The position numbers and the translations under genes were made by a program. Under the pieces are notes generated by a model. The model did not search any database, had not been told where the DNA came from, and was given only the letters and a program-made list of their open reading frames with translations. This document shows positions 7,763 through 14,230 of a DNA stretch of 14,282 nt, one piece after another (the first letter of the stretch is position 1; each line of letters begins with the position of its first letter). The stretch is from contig NZ_CALLXM010000257.1 in assembly GCF_937875265.1 (NCBI RefSeq), positions 1-14,282 on the forward strand, written 5' to 3'. The DNA comes from an uncultured Acetobacter sp. (GTDB lineage: Bacteria > Pseudomonadota > Alphaproteobacteria > Acetobacterales > Acetobacteraceae).

Positions 7763-8889
7763 TGCTGCGCTGGGTCCTGAATGTCGGCCTGCTGTGCCGC
7801 AAGGAATTTTACAGCCTGATGCGGGACTTCGTCCTGTTGGGGCTGATTGTCTTCTCATTTTCTGTTGCCATTGTGCTGGTTGCGCATGGCGTGAAAATTG
7901 ATGTCTCAAACGCGACCGTTGCGTTTATTGATGAGGACCATTCCGCCCTCTCCCGCCAGCTCCGCTCCGTGGTGCTGCCCCCTTATTTCAAGCCCCCCAC
8001 CCTGACAGACCGCGCCAACGGCAAGGCGGGAATGGATAACGGCACCTATAACTTTGTCATTGATATCCCGCCCCGTTTTGAGGCGGACAGTCTGGCAGGC
8101 CGCACCCCCGCAATACAGGAACTGATTGACGCCACAGCCATGACACAGGCCGGGCTGGGTGCTGTTTATCTGCAACAGATTTTTCTGGGGGAAGTGCAGG
8201 CTCAGCTACATTCGCCGGACCTGAACAAGCTTATGCCCTTCCACGGGGAAAGCCGCATCCGCTTCAACCCCAACAGTGAATCCGCATGGTTCACATCCGT
8301 TATGCAGGTGGTGACCAACGCAACGGTTCTCTCCATTGTTCTGGTCGGCGCTGCCGTAATCCGTGAGCGTGAGCACGGCACCATTGAGCACCTGCTGGTG
8401 CTGCCCGTGTCTGCCAGCCAGATTGCGGTGGGCAAAATTCTGGCAAACGGTGCCGTTATCTTTGTGGCCAGCCTGCTCTCTCTCTGGCTGACAGTGCATG
8501 TGTGGCTGGGCGTGCCCATTGCAGGGTCTCCGCTGCTGTTTGCGGGCTGCCTTGTGTTGTATCTGTTTTCCGTCACGTCTCTGGGCATGATGCTGGCCAC
8601 CATTGCACCGAACATGCCGCAGTTCGGGTTGCTGGTCGTGCCGGTTTACGCCGTGGCCTATCTGCTCTCCGGGGCGGCAACACCAGTGGAAAGCATGCCG
8701 GACCTTGTGCAATCCCTCGTGCGGTTTTTCCCCACAACGCAATTCGTGAAAATCTCACAATCCATTTTGTATCGTGGTGCAGGCCTTGAGAGTATCTGGC
8801 CCTCGCTGCTGGCCATTGTGTTCTCCTCCACTCTTTTTCTTGCCATGGCGCTGCTCCGCTTCCGCTCCATGCTTGCCCGTCAGGACTGA
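7762..8889 (+). CDS. ABC-2 type permease subunit, YhhJ-like
   Basis: This 375-residue inner-membrane protein is nearly the same length as E. coli YhhJ. It has a hydrophobic helix at about 23-42, an extracytoplasmic domain of about 130 residues (45-180), then helices at about 183-201, 226-248, 255-281, 285-304 and 346-365. IREREHGTIEHLLVLPVS (200-217) is the cytoplasmic coupling motif of ABC-2 permeases and matches the equivalent segment in the upstream fusion protein. It has no ATPase domain. It probably pairs with the permease half of the RbbA-like protein to complete the transmembrane channel, leaving two ATPase domains per transporter. Its ATG shares a base with the stop of the preceding gene, and its stop is directly followed by the next ATG. 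Confidence 0.92.
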   Translation: MLRWVLNVGLLCRKEFYSLMRDFVLLGLIVFSFSVAIVLVAHGVKIDVSNATVAFIDEDHSALSRQLRSVVLPPYFKPPTLTDRANGKAGMDNGTYNFVIDIPPRFEADSLAGRTPAIQELIDATAMTQAGLGAVYLQQIFLGEVQAQLHSPDLNKLMPFHGESRIRFNPNSESAWFTSVMQVVTNATVLSIVLVGAAVIREREHGTIEHLLVLPVSASQIAVGKILANGAVIFVASLLSLWLTVHVWLGVPIAGSPLLFAGCLVLYLFSVTSLGMMLATIAPNMPQFGLLVVPVYAVAYLLSGAATPVESMPDLVQSLVRFFPTTQFVKISQSILYRGAGLESIWPSLLAIVFSSTLFLAMALLRFRSMLARQD

Positions 8890-10338
8890 ATGCCGATGTC
8901 TTTTTCAGCACCTTCCACCCGCCTGCTGTTCACAACACTCCTGTGTTCGGGTGTGGTTGCCTGCTCACCGTTTAAAACCGAGATGCCAGCCTCACAGGTG
9001 GCCGTGCCTGCGCAGTTCACCGCGACCTCCGCCACCACACAGGCCACGGACCTCACCGCATGGTGGACCGCATGGCAGGACCCGCTTTTAAACCAGCTTG
9101 TGCAGCAGGCTCTGGCCGCCAACCCGGATATCCGCGTGGCACAGGCCCGCGTGCAGGAATCCCGCGCTTATACCCAGATGGCCAAATCAGCTTTGTATCC
9201 CACCATTGGCGCTATGGGCGGCATGATGGGGGGCGGCCTGGACTGGCGGCACCCAGTACCACCGCTGATGAAAATGGCGGAACCCAACATTCAGGACCCC
9301 GCAACAGATGGCCACATTGCGGGCATTACCATGGCGTGGGAGCCGGATATCTGGGGAGGCAACAGGGCTAAAGCGCGTGGTGCGAAGCAGATGGCTCTGG
9401 CATCTGAAGAAATCCTGCATGCCACCCACATGGCCATTGCTGCAGATGTCGCTGCCAATTACGTGACCGCACGCGGGCTTCAGCAGCGTATTGTGCTGCT
9501 GGACCAGTCCGTCAGCACGCTTCAGTCGCTTTTGCATTACGCAACAGCCCGCTTTGACGCTGGCCAGACCACGCAAGCTGATCTGGCAACCATCCGGGGC
9601 CAGATTGCACAGGCGCAGGCACAGCGGCCCATGCTGGTATCTGCTCTGGATGCCTGCCGCCACCGTCTGGCCATTCTGTCCGGCCTGCCACCGGAACAGG
9701 CTCCGGATCTGTCCACCCCGGCCCAGTATCGGGTTCCGGCTCCGCCCTCCACGGAGCTCCCCTCCACAGTGCTTGAACGCAGGCCTGATGTCCGGCTGCA
9801 AAAGCATGTTCTTCAAGCCAATCTGCAACGGTTGATCAGCACCAAGACCGACCTTCTGCCACGTTTCGGGCTGGAGTTTTTTGGTGGCGATGGCCGTTTG
9901 CGGTTTGACGGTATTCCGGGTGTTTCCAGCACTGGCGGCCTGATGGCAGTTAATGCCTACCTGCCCCTTTTCACCGCCGGGCGGATACAGGCCAAAATCC
10001 GGGCCTCCGATGCGGAACTGCATCAGGCCCTAGCCACATATGACCAGACCGTGCTGACCGCTCTGGCAGAAGCGGAGGATGCCTATGAAAGCCGCAGTAG
10101 CGCAGACCAGAATATTACCAGCCTGACGGCGGAAGTCGGCGCGCTGTCTCAGGCAGCGTCTCAGGCGCGAGGGCTGTATGAAGGAGGACAGTTTACCATG
10201 CAGGACGTGCTGACAACCCGCATTAAAAAGATTTCAGCACAGGATGATCTGGTCAGCGCTCAAACACGGCAGGCTCTGGCCACTGTCCAGCTGGCACGCG
10301 CACTGGGCGGCGGATGGAGCAACGAGCCACCTACGTAA
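8890..10338 (+). CDS. NodT/OprM-type outer-membrane efflux lipoprotein
   Basis: This 482-residue protein is the TolC-like exit duct of the exporter. The N-terminus is a lipoprotein signal: a hydrophobic stretch (11-24) ends in VVAC, predicting lipidation of Cys25. The mature part starts with a Pro/Thr-rich segment and the WWTAWQDPLLNQLVQQAL motif (about 57-74) common at the start of the OEP family. Two outer-membrane efflux repeats follow, with long Ala/Gln-rich helices and the ERRPDVR motif near residue 297 that typifies NodT-family members. It abuts the permease gene with no spacer (TGA then ATG at 8890); ATG at 8896 is an alternative start two codons in. Together with the adaptor and permeases it makes a full path from cytoplasm to medium. 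Confidence 0.93.
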   Translation: MPMSFSAPSTRLLFTTLLCSGVVACSPFKTEMPASQVAVPAQFTATSATTQATDLTAWWTAWQDPLLNQLVQQALAANPDIRVAQARVQESRAYTQMAKSALYPTIGAMGGMMGGGLDWRHPVPPLMKMAEPNIQDPATDGHIAGITMAWEPDIWGGNRAKARGAKQMALASEEILHATHMAIAADVAANYVTARGLQQRIVLLDQSVSTLQSLLHYATARFDAGQTTQADLATIRGQIAQAQAQRPMLVSALDACRHRLAILSGLPPEQAPDLSTPAQYRVPAPPSTELPSTVLERRPDVRLQKHVLQANLQRLISTKTDLLPRFGLEFFGGDGRLRFDGIPGVSSTGGLMAVNAYLPLFTAGRIQAKIRASDAELHQALATYDQTVLTALAEAEDAYESRSSADQNITSLTAEVGALSQAASQARGLYEGGQFTMQDVLTTRIKKISAQDDLVSAQTRQALATVQLARALGGGWSNEPPT

Positions 10339-10347
10339 GTGGGGCTT

Positions 10348-10370
10348 CCGGCACGGCTTGTCTGTGCCGG
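10348..10370 (+). terminator. Hairpin after the outer-membrane efflux gene (weak or partial terminator)
   Basis: CCGGCAC (10348-10354) pairs perfectly with GTGCCGG (10364-10370) across a nine-base loop, ten bases after the stop of the efflux gene. No run of T follows, so it is not a standard intrinsic terminator. It may protect the 3' end of the exporter mRNA or reduce read-through into the regulator gene. The remaining bases to 10466 show no clear promoter or gene. Confidence 0.35.
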
Positions 10371-10466
10371 GCCATACGCCTTGCCGTTATCGCATCGCTT
10401 GCTTTCCGTATCACATTGGAACACAAAGATTATTCCCCAACCCGGCAGCACCCTGCCTCCATCCCT

Positions 10467-10496
10467 GCCTGAAAAGGCCTGAAGGAGCCTGAAAAG
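10467..10496 (+). repeat. Three tandem 10-bp repeats ahead of the TetR-family gene
   Basis: GCCTGAAAAG (10467-10476), GCCTGAAGGA (10477-10486) and GCCTGAAAAG (10487-10496) follow each other without gaps. The first and third are identical; the second differs at two bases, and those changes create the Shine-Dalgarno-like GAAGGAG (10481-10487). The array ends two bases before the TTG start. A change in copy number would shift the ribosome site relative to the start without touching the coding frame. Confidence 0.7.
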
Positions 10497-10498
10497 AG

Positions 10499-11191
10499 TT
10501 GAGCACCCATAAGCAGCCTTCTCCCCAGGATACCCCCGTAGAAGCCCCATCCAAAAGGAAGGCTTACCGGACCTCCAAAAAGAGAGAAATGACAAGAGCC
10601 TTCAAGGAAGAGGCTTTTGAAAGTGCCGCGTGGAACGTGTTTTCAACCATCGGGCTGGATGCTGCAACGGTGCGTGACATTGTGACCATGAGCAATGTTT
10701 CCCCCGGCAGCTTCTATAATTATTACAAAACCAAAGAAAAAATCTTTGATATTTTACTTATAAAAGTTGCTGACCGTGTCAAGAACATTGTCCAGAACTC
10801 CCGTTGCCCGACTGATCATCTGGAGATGATGCTGACTAAAAGCCATCAGGCCGTTCTGCGCGAACTGATCAGCATTAACGGTGCACCCCGCTTTTTTGAA
10901 CTCAACCAGCACCACATCCGCGCCCGCCTGTTTACCATGAAGGAAACCCGGGACATGCTGGAAGACCTAAAGCTCAATATTCTGCGCCTGATGCCGTTGA
11001 AAACCATCTCACCCGACCGACTGAGCTTTATTGCCGCCACCCTTTTAACTATGGGGCTGGAATCTCTGCTCTATATGGCGCGCAACCCTCTGCTGGACAT
11101 TGATGAAACAGCAAGACTTTCCGGCAGCATGGCGGCCGGCAATGTCCGTGCCGCAACGCTGTTTCTGTGCGGCACGCCATCCATCAACTGA
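10499..11191 (+). CDS. TetR/AcrR-family transcriptional regulator
   Basis: This 230-residue protein has a basic N-terminal tail (about 1-35) and a TetR-type helix-turn-helix (about 38-85), with TVRDIVTMSNVSPGSFYNYY followed by KTKEKIFDIL as the recognition region. The C-terminal all-helical part (about 90-225) is the ligand-binding and dimerisation domain, which varies in this family and does not reveal the ligand. I start it at TTG 10499 because GAAGGAG lies 11 bases upstream. ATG 10589, which would give 200 residues, is possible but has a poorer ribosome site and removes basic residues that often precede the DNA-binding helix. It sits 160 bases after the exporter genes on the same strand and probably represses them, perhaps through the palindrome at 3953-3966. 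Its codons are somewhat AT-richer than those of its neighbours. Confidence 0.9.
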   Translation: MSTHKQPSPQDTPVEAPSKRKAYRTSKKREMTRAFKEEAFESAAWNVFSTIGLDAATVRDIVTMSNVSPGSFYNYYKTKEKIFDILLIKVADRVKNIVQNSRCPTDHLEMMLTKSHQAVLRELISINGAPRFFELNQHHIRARLFTMKETRDMLEDLKLNILRLMPLKTISPDRLSFIAATLLTMGLESLLYMARNPLLDIDETARLSGSMAAGNVRAATLFLCGTPSIN

Positions 11192-11217
11192 GCAAAGTCA
11201 GAATAATCCTCTTTTTT

Positions 11218-11237
11218 GCGCCTGATCCTGGCGCTTT
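11218..11237 (+). terminator. Possible weak terminator after the TetR-family gene
   Basis: GCGCC (11218-11222) pairs with GGCGC (11230-11234) over a seven-base loop and is followed by TTTAAA, 26 bases after the regulator's stop. The stem is only five pairs and the T-run short, so termination would be partial at best. Confidence 0.35.
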
Positions 11238-11616
11238 AAACTCAAATTATAGAAAAATCGACCTGACAGCTTCGTTCGTTAGATAAAAAAAACGAATGGA
11301 TCGATTTCTTTTTATTCTGATGAACAGCCAGGCGCTTCAGAAAGCATTCCGAAGAAAAAATTCTTAAAAACTATAAATTTCAAGAACATCCTAAAATATC
11401 ATGGAAATAAACTATAAATAATTAACACCTCACAAAGAAAATTTAAAAATACTCTATTTTTTCTTATTAAAATAATGTCATTATTATCACAAAGTTATGA
11501 TATTACCCAATTCCCCTCGCTATTTCCATACTGATTCAGATTAAGTGTTATCAAAAGTCCCATACTATTTATAGACTGACCCTCTCTATACCCAGAAATA
11601 TACAGATAAACACCAA
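11238..11616. other. AT-rich intergenic region without a recognisable gene
   Basis: About 380 bases of strongly AT-rich DNA separate the regulator from the dehydrogenase leader, in contrast to the GC-rich genes on both sides. Frames are short and broken on both strands. I see only a TTCGTT (11275-11280) and AACGAA (11291-11296) inverted pair around an A-run, homopolymeric A and T tracts, and the promoter-like elements near 11531-11575 listed separately. It may act as an upstream activating or nucleoid-protein-binding region, or be the scar of an old insertion. Nothing decides between these. Confidence 0.5.
11531..11575 (+). promoter_or_regulatory. Candidate promoter of the aldehyde dehydrogenase with an FNR/FixK-like site
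   Basis: TTATCA (11548-11553) and TATAGA (11570-11575), each 4 of 6 to the sigma-70 consensus, are 16 bases apart. Just upstream, CTGATTCAGATTAA (11531-11544) agrees with TTGAT-N4-ATCAA at 8 of 10 bases and resembles the site at 3844-3857. Its centre would lie about 44 bases before the predicted transcription start, close to where class II activators of the CRP/FNR family bind. The match is modest. Confidence 0.35.
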
Positions 11617-11804
11617 ATGAACAGCACGCAGCCGCAGAGAGCGAAGCCCGCTTTTACGCCCCTTTCATGGGGCCTGTGGAGGCACACCCCCTTTCTGCCT
11701 GAAAGTGACCGGTCTATATTTTTCTCAGGTCCAAGGGTTGGCGGTGATGCAGCATCTGCGGGAGCGCTCTCCTTTTCCTGTTTTTGAGTTTTTATGAGGT
11801 AATA
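11617..11804 (+). other. Structured GC-rich leader of the aldehyde dehydrogenase gene, with a 56-codon open frame
   Basis: Base composition rises sharply here. GCCCC (11658-11662) can pair with GGGGC (11669-11673). The same GGGG can instead pair with CCCC (11687-11690) in a longer hairpin with TGTG/CACA (11675-11686) around a GAGG loop, so the two folds exclude each other. GAGAGCG (11637-11643) can pair with CGCTCTC (11765-11771). A local GGAG/CTCC hairpin (11761-11772) is followed by TTTT. An ATG frame of 56 codons runs from 11617 to a TGA at 11785-11787, 17 bases before the dehydrogenase start. It has no good ribosome site and uses rare AGA, AGG and ATA codons, so I do not call it a gene. 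I do not recognise a known riboswitch class. Confidence 0.35.
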
Positions 11805-13196
11805 ATGGCTTACGCGACAACGAACCCTTATACTGAGGAAGTGGTTGCCACTTTCCCTGATGCGACAGATCAGGACGTTCAGACTGCGCTTTCTGAAGCC
11901 CACGCTGCCTTTGAAAAATGGCGCGATACGTCTTTTGCTGAACGTGCGCGTATTATGAATGCCGCCGCCGCCATTCTGCGGCGTGACATTGACAAGTATG
12001 CTCGCCTGAGCACGCTTGAAATGGGCAAGACATTTGCTGAGTCCAAAGCTGAAATTATTCTTTCTGCTGAAATTTTTGAATATTACGGCAAATACGCAGA
12101 GGGCCTTCTGAAGCAGGAAGACCTGCCCGTAGCAGACCCGGCAGAAGGCAAAGCCATTCTGGTGCACGAGCCGCTTGGTATTGTGTTCGCTATCGAGCCG
12201 TGGAACTTCCCGTTCTATCAGGTTGTTCGCATCATTGCGCCGCAGCTTTCCGCTGGTAACGCCGTTCTGCTGAAGCATGCGTCCAACCTGCCGCAGTGTG
12301 CAGCATCCTGTGAAGACCTGATGAATGAAGCAGGGCTGCCCAAAGGGCTGTTCCGCAACCTGTATGCCGCACGCCCCCACACGGCCATGATCCTGAATGA
12401 CCCCCGCGTCTGCGGTGTGGCTCTGACAGGTTCTGAAGGCGCTGGCACGATTATTGCCGGGATTGCTGGCAAGGCACTGAAAAAAGCAACCATGGAACTG
12501 GGCGGGGCTGATGCCTTCCTCGTTCTGGACGACGCTGATGTTGAAAAAGCCGCCAGCTGGGCTGTCATGGGCCGTCACTGGAATGCCGGTCAGGTTTGTG
12601 TCTCTGCAAAGCGTCTGATTGTCGCTGATTCAGTTTATGACCGCTTCCTGGACCTCTACAAAAAAGGTGTTGCCGAACTGAAAGCGGGTGACCCGATGGA
12701 CCCGTCCACCACGCTGGCTCCGCTTTCTTCCCGCACTGCGGTTGAAGATCTGCATAAGCAGGTTGAAGAAGCCATCAAGCATGGCGCGAAGGTTGAAGTG
12801 ATTGGTCCGGAAGTTCCGGAAAAAGGCACGTTCTTCCGCCCGCTGCTGATGACCGGCCTGGACGGCGAAAACGAAGCCCGCCACTGGGAATTCTTCGGCC
12901 CCGTGACGCAGCTTTATCGCGTGAAGGATGACGCTGAAGCCATCCGCATTGCCAATGACTCTCCGTATGGTCTTGGCGGCGCTGTCTTCACCAAAGACGA
13001 AGCCCGTGGTGCCCGTGTTGCGGCTAAAATCCGCACAGGCATGGTCAACATCAACCACCCGCTGATCCCCAAAGCGGACCTTCCCTTCGGTGGGATTGCA
13101 CGCTCTGGTTACGGACGTGAGCTGGTTGGCCTTGGCATTAAGGAATTCGTCAACCACAAGCTAATTAACATCGTAGATATCGACGCTCCGGCCTGA
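11805..13196 (+). CDS. NAD(P)-dependent aldehyde dehydrogenase, YneI/Sad-type (probable succinate-semialdehyde dehydrogenase)
   Basis: This 463-residue cytosolic enzyme oxidises an aldehyde to its acid with NAD(P)+. PWNFP (132-136) carries the catalytic Asn134, MELGG (230-234) the general base Glu231, and GQVCVSAKR (262-270) the nucleophile Cys265. Glu362 in WEFFGPV is the cofactor-ribose glutamate. GYGRELVGLGIKEF near the C-terminus is typical of the family. Segments such as LLKHASNLPQCA and HEPLGIVFAIEPWNFP resemble E. coli Sad (YneI) more than GabD. Succinate semialdehyde is therefore the likely substrate, though the sequence cannot exclude other short aldehydes. ATG 11805 has GAGG five bases upstream; an in-frame TTG at 11784 would add seven residues with no better site. 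Codons are strongly biased to GCT, GTT and CTG, suggesting high expression. A strong terminator follows. Confidence 0.92.
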   Translation: MAYATTNPYTEEVVATFPDATDQDVQTALSEAHAAFEKWRDTSFAERARIMNAAAAILRRDIDKYARLSTLEMGKTFAESKAEIILSAEIFEYYGKYAEGLLKQEDLPVADPAEGKAILVHEPLGIVFAIEPWNFPFYQVVRIIAPQLSAGNAVLLKHASNLPQCAASCEDLMNEAGLPKGLFRNLYAARPHTAMILNDPRVCGVALTGSEGAGTIIAGIAGKALKKATMELGGADAFLVLDDADVEKAASWAVMGRHWNAGQVCVSAKRLIVADSVYDRFLDLYKKGVAELKAGDPMDPSTTLAPLSSRTAVEDLHKQVEEAIKHGAKVEVIGPEVPEKGTFFRPLLMTGLDGENEARHWEFFGPVTQLYRVKDDAEAIRIANDSPYGLGGAVFTKDEARGARVAAKIRTGMVNINHPLIPKADLPFGGIARSGYGRELVGLGIKEFVNHKLINIVDIDAPA

Positions 13197-13207
13197 TCAT
13201 GCTTTCC

Positions 13208-13237
13208 GGCAGGCTCCTTTGTGGAGCCTGCCATTTT
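13208..13237 (+). terminator. Rho-independent terminator of the aldehyde dehydrogenase
   Basis: GGCAGGCTCC (13208-13217) and GGAGCCTGCC (13223-13232) are perfect complements around the loop TTTGT, starting 12 bases after the stop codon and followed by ATTTTA. The stem is long and GC-rich; the T-run is short. Confidence 0.85.
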
Positions 13238-13273
13238 ACAAACGACTCCCCTTAAAAATTTATCCTGATTTAA

Positions 13274-13298
13274 TTCATGAGACCTCAGGTTTCATGAA
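13274..13298. repeat. 25-bp inverted repeat
   Basis: The arms TTCATGAGACC (13274-13284) and GGTTTCATGAA (13288-13298) are complementary over 11 pairs, with one G:T, around TCA. No T-run follows at once. It could be an operator for a dimeric regulator or part of a tandem terminator with the next hairpin. I cannot tell which. Confidence 0.6.
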
Positions 13299-13304
13299 CT
13301 GATC

Positions 13305-13324
13305 CTTTGCGCGCAAAGCTTTTT
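13305..13324 (+). terminator. Second terminator-like hairpin
   Basis: CTTTGCGCGCAAAG (13305-13318) is a perfect 14-bp palindrome that can fold with a CGCG loop. It is followed after one base by TTTTT (13320-13324). It lies about 110 bases after the dehydrogenase stop and may back up the first terminator. Whether it ends a separate transcript is unclear. Confidence 0.5.
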
Positions 13325-13513
13325 CCAAAACACCCACCTTTCGGCTTAGTGTATCAAAGAGGCACGTAAAACTGATGGCACCAGATGAAACTCTTCGGGT
13401 TCTCGCGTGGGATGGCGTCTATTTTTGCAGATTCGGTGGAGAGCATCATTCGCCCTCCCGTGCGTCTGGACTAAAAAGGCCAGCTCAAACCTTCCTCCAT
13501 ACGCCTCTTTTGC
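13325..13513. other. Intergenic DNA with only weak short open frames
   Basis: This stretch carries a 49-codon plus-strand frame (ATG 13375 to a stop at 13522-13524) with GAGG 12 bases upstream, and a 69-codon minus-strand frame (13346-13555). Neither resembles a family I know, and they overlap on opposite strands. I do not call either a gene. No tRNA or familiar structured RNA is evident. Confidence 0.4.
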
Positions 13514-13529
13514 GTCTGTTATAACAGAC
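13514..13529. promoter_or_regulatory. Perfect 16-bp palindrome, probable operator
   Basis: GTCTGTTATAACAGAC equals its own reverse complement over 16 bases. It lies 109 bases before the transporter start and has no T-run, so it suits a binding site for a dimeric regulator better than a terminator. The regulator is unknown. Confidence 0.5.
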
Positions 13530-13561
13530 TTGTGAGCCATCCTGAATGTGATCAAGAGTAA

Positions 13562-13581
13562 GAAGGATTTTAATATCCTTC
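13562..13581. promoter_or_regulatory. Near-perfect 20-bp palindrome upstream of the transporter gene
   Basis: GAAGGAT (13562-13568) and ATCCTTC (13575-13581) are perfect complements around TTTAAT, so 18 of 20 positions are symmetric. A -10-like TAATAT (13571-13576) sits in its centre with a weak GTGATC 17 bases upstream. A protein bound here could block or position RNA polymerase for the transporter gene. No terminator tract follows. Confidence 0.45.
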
Positions 13582-13638
13582 AGGGGGGAACAGCCATACG
13601 GTAAGGAATAACGATAATAAGAAACGGGAATAAATCTG

Positions 13639-14169
13639 GTGAATAACGTAAAACTCTATGCCAATCCCGCACCGCTCGGCCTGATGGGATTTGGCATGAC
13701 GACGGTTCTCCTGAACCTCCATAATGCCGGTCTGGTTTCCATGGGATCAGCCATTCTTGCCATGGGCCTTGTTTTTGGAGGGCTTGCACAGATTTTTGCA
13801 GGAATACTTGAGTTTTTTAACGGCAACACCTTCGGGCTTACTGCCTTTACATCCTACGGCGCGTTCTGGATTTCTTTTGTTTTATTAATCGTTCTTCCCC
13901 ATTTTGGCGCTGTGTCAGCCTCATCCCCCTCTCTGATTGGCAGCTATCTGGTCATGTGGGGTATTTTTACCGCCGTTCTTTTTGTGGCAACACTTAAAGC
14001 AGGTAGAGAACTTCAGGTTGTTTTCGCAACCCTCGTTATTCTTTTCCTGCTGTTAGCCGCCGGAGAGTTCACGGGGCAGACGATCTTCACCACAATTGCT
14101 GGTTTTGAAGGTCTCATTTGTGGGTTTTCCGCAATTTATCTGGCCGGGAAAGATTTGTTAGAGGCCTAA
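13639..14169 (+). CDS. satP: Acetate/succinate transporter, SatP (YaaH/GPR1/FUN34) family
   Basis: This 176-residue inner-membrane protein is close in length to E. coli SatP (188 residues), a proton-coupled acetate and succinate carrier. The family signature NPAPLGLMGFGMTT spans 9-22. QIFAGILEFFNGNTFG (51-66) is the second conserved block, and FEGLICGFSAIYLA (156-169) ends the protein. Six hydrophobic helices are visible, at about 12-28, 35-58, 67-87, 99-118, 126-141 and 150-170. It starts with GTG 13639, with ACGGGA nine bases upstream. It follows the probable succinate-semialdehyde dehydrogenase on the same strand, but a terminator and 440 bases lie between, so it has its own control. In an acetic acid bacterium it could take up or release acetate. 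The symbol follows the family; orthology is inferred. Confidence 0.92.
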   Translation: MNNVKLYANPAPLGLMGFGMTTVLLNLHNAGLVSMGSAILAMGLVFGGLAQIFAGILEFFNGNTFGLTAFTSYGAFWISFVLLIVLPHFGAVSASSPSLIGSYLVMWGIFTAVLFVATLKAGRELQVVFATLVILFLLLAAGEFTGQTIFTTIAGFEGLICGFSAIYLAGKDLLEA

Positions 14170-14230
14170 GGCCATCGGCACGCGCGGGAGGCCATGTTAT
14201 AGACGTGGTCTCTAAGGTCTTGTCGACGGG

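Noticed and set aside
9187..10023. A 278-codon minus-strand frame opposite the outer-membrane gene
   Set aside because: Shadow of a well-supported NodT-type gene.
11784..11804. Upstream TTG start for the aldehyde dehydrogenase
   Set aside because: ATG 11805 has GAGG at five-base spacing; the seven extra residues are unlike family N-termini.
11586..12578. A 330-codon minus-strand frame over the leader and first half of the dehydrogenase
   Set aside because: The plus strand carries the catalytic aldehyde dehydrogenase motifs; the antisense product is unlike any known protein.
13346..13555. A 69-codon minus-strand open frame
   Set aside because: It has no convincing ribosome site, no recognised domain, and runs through the 16-bp palindrome.
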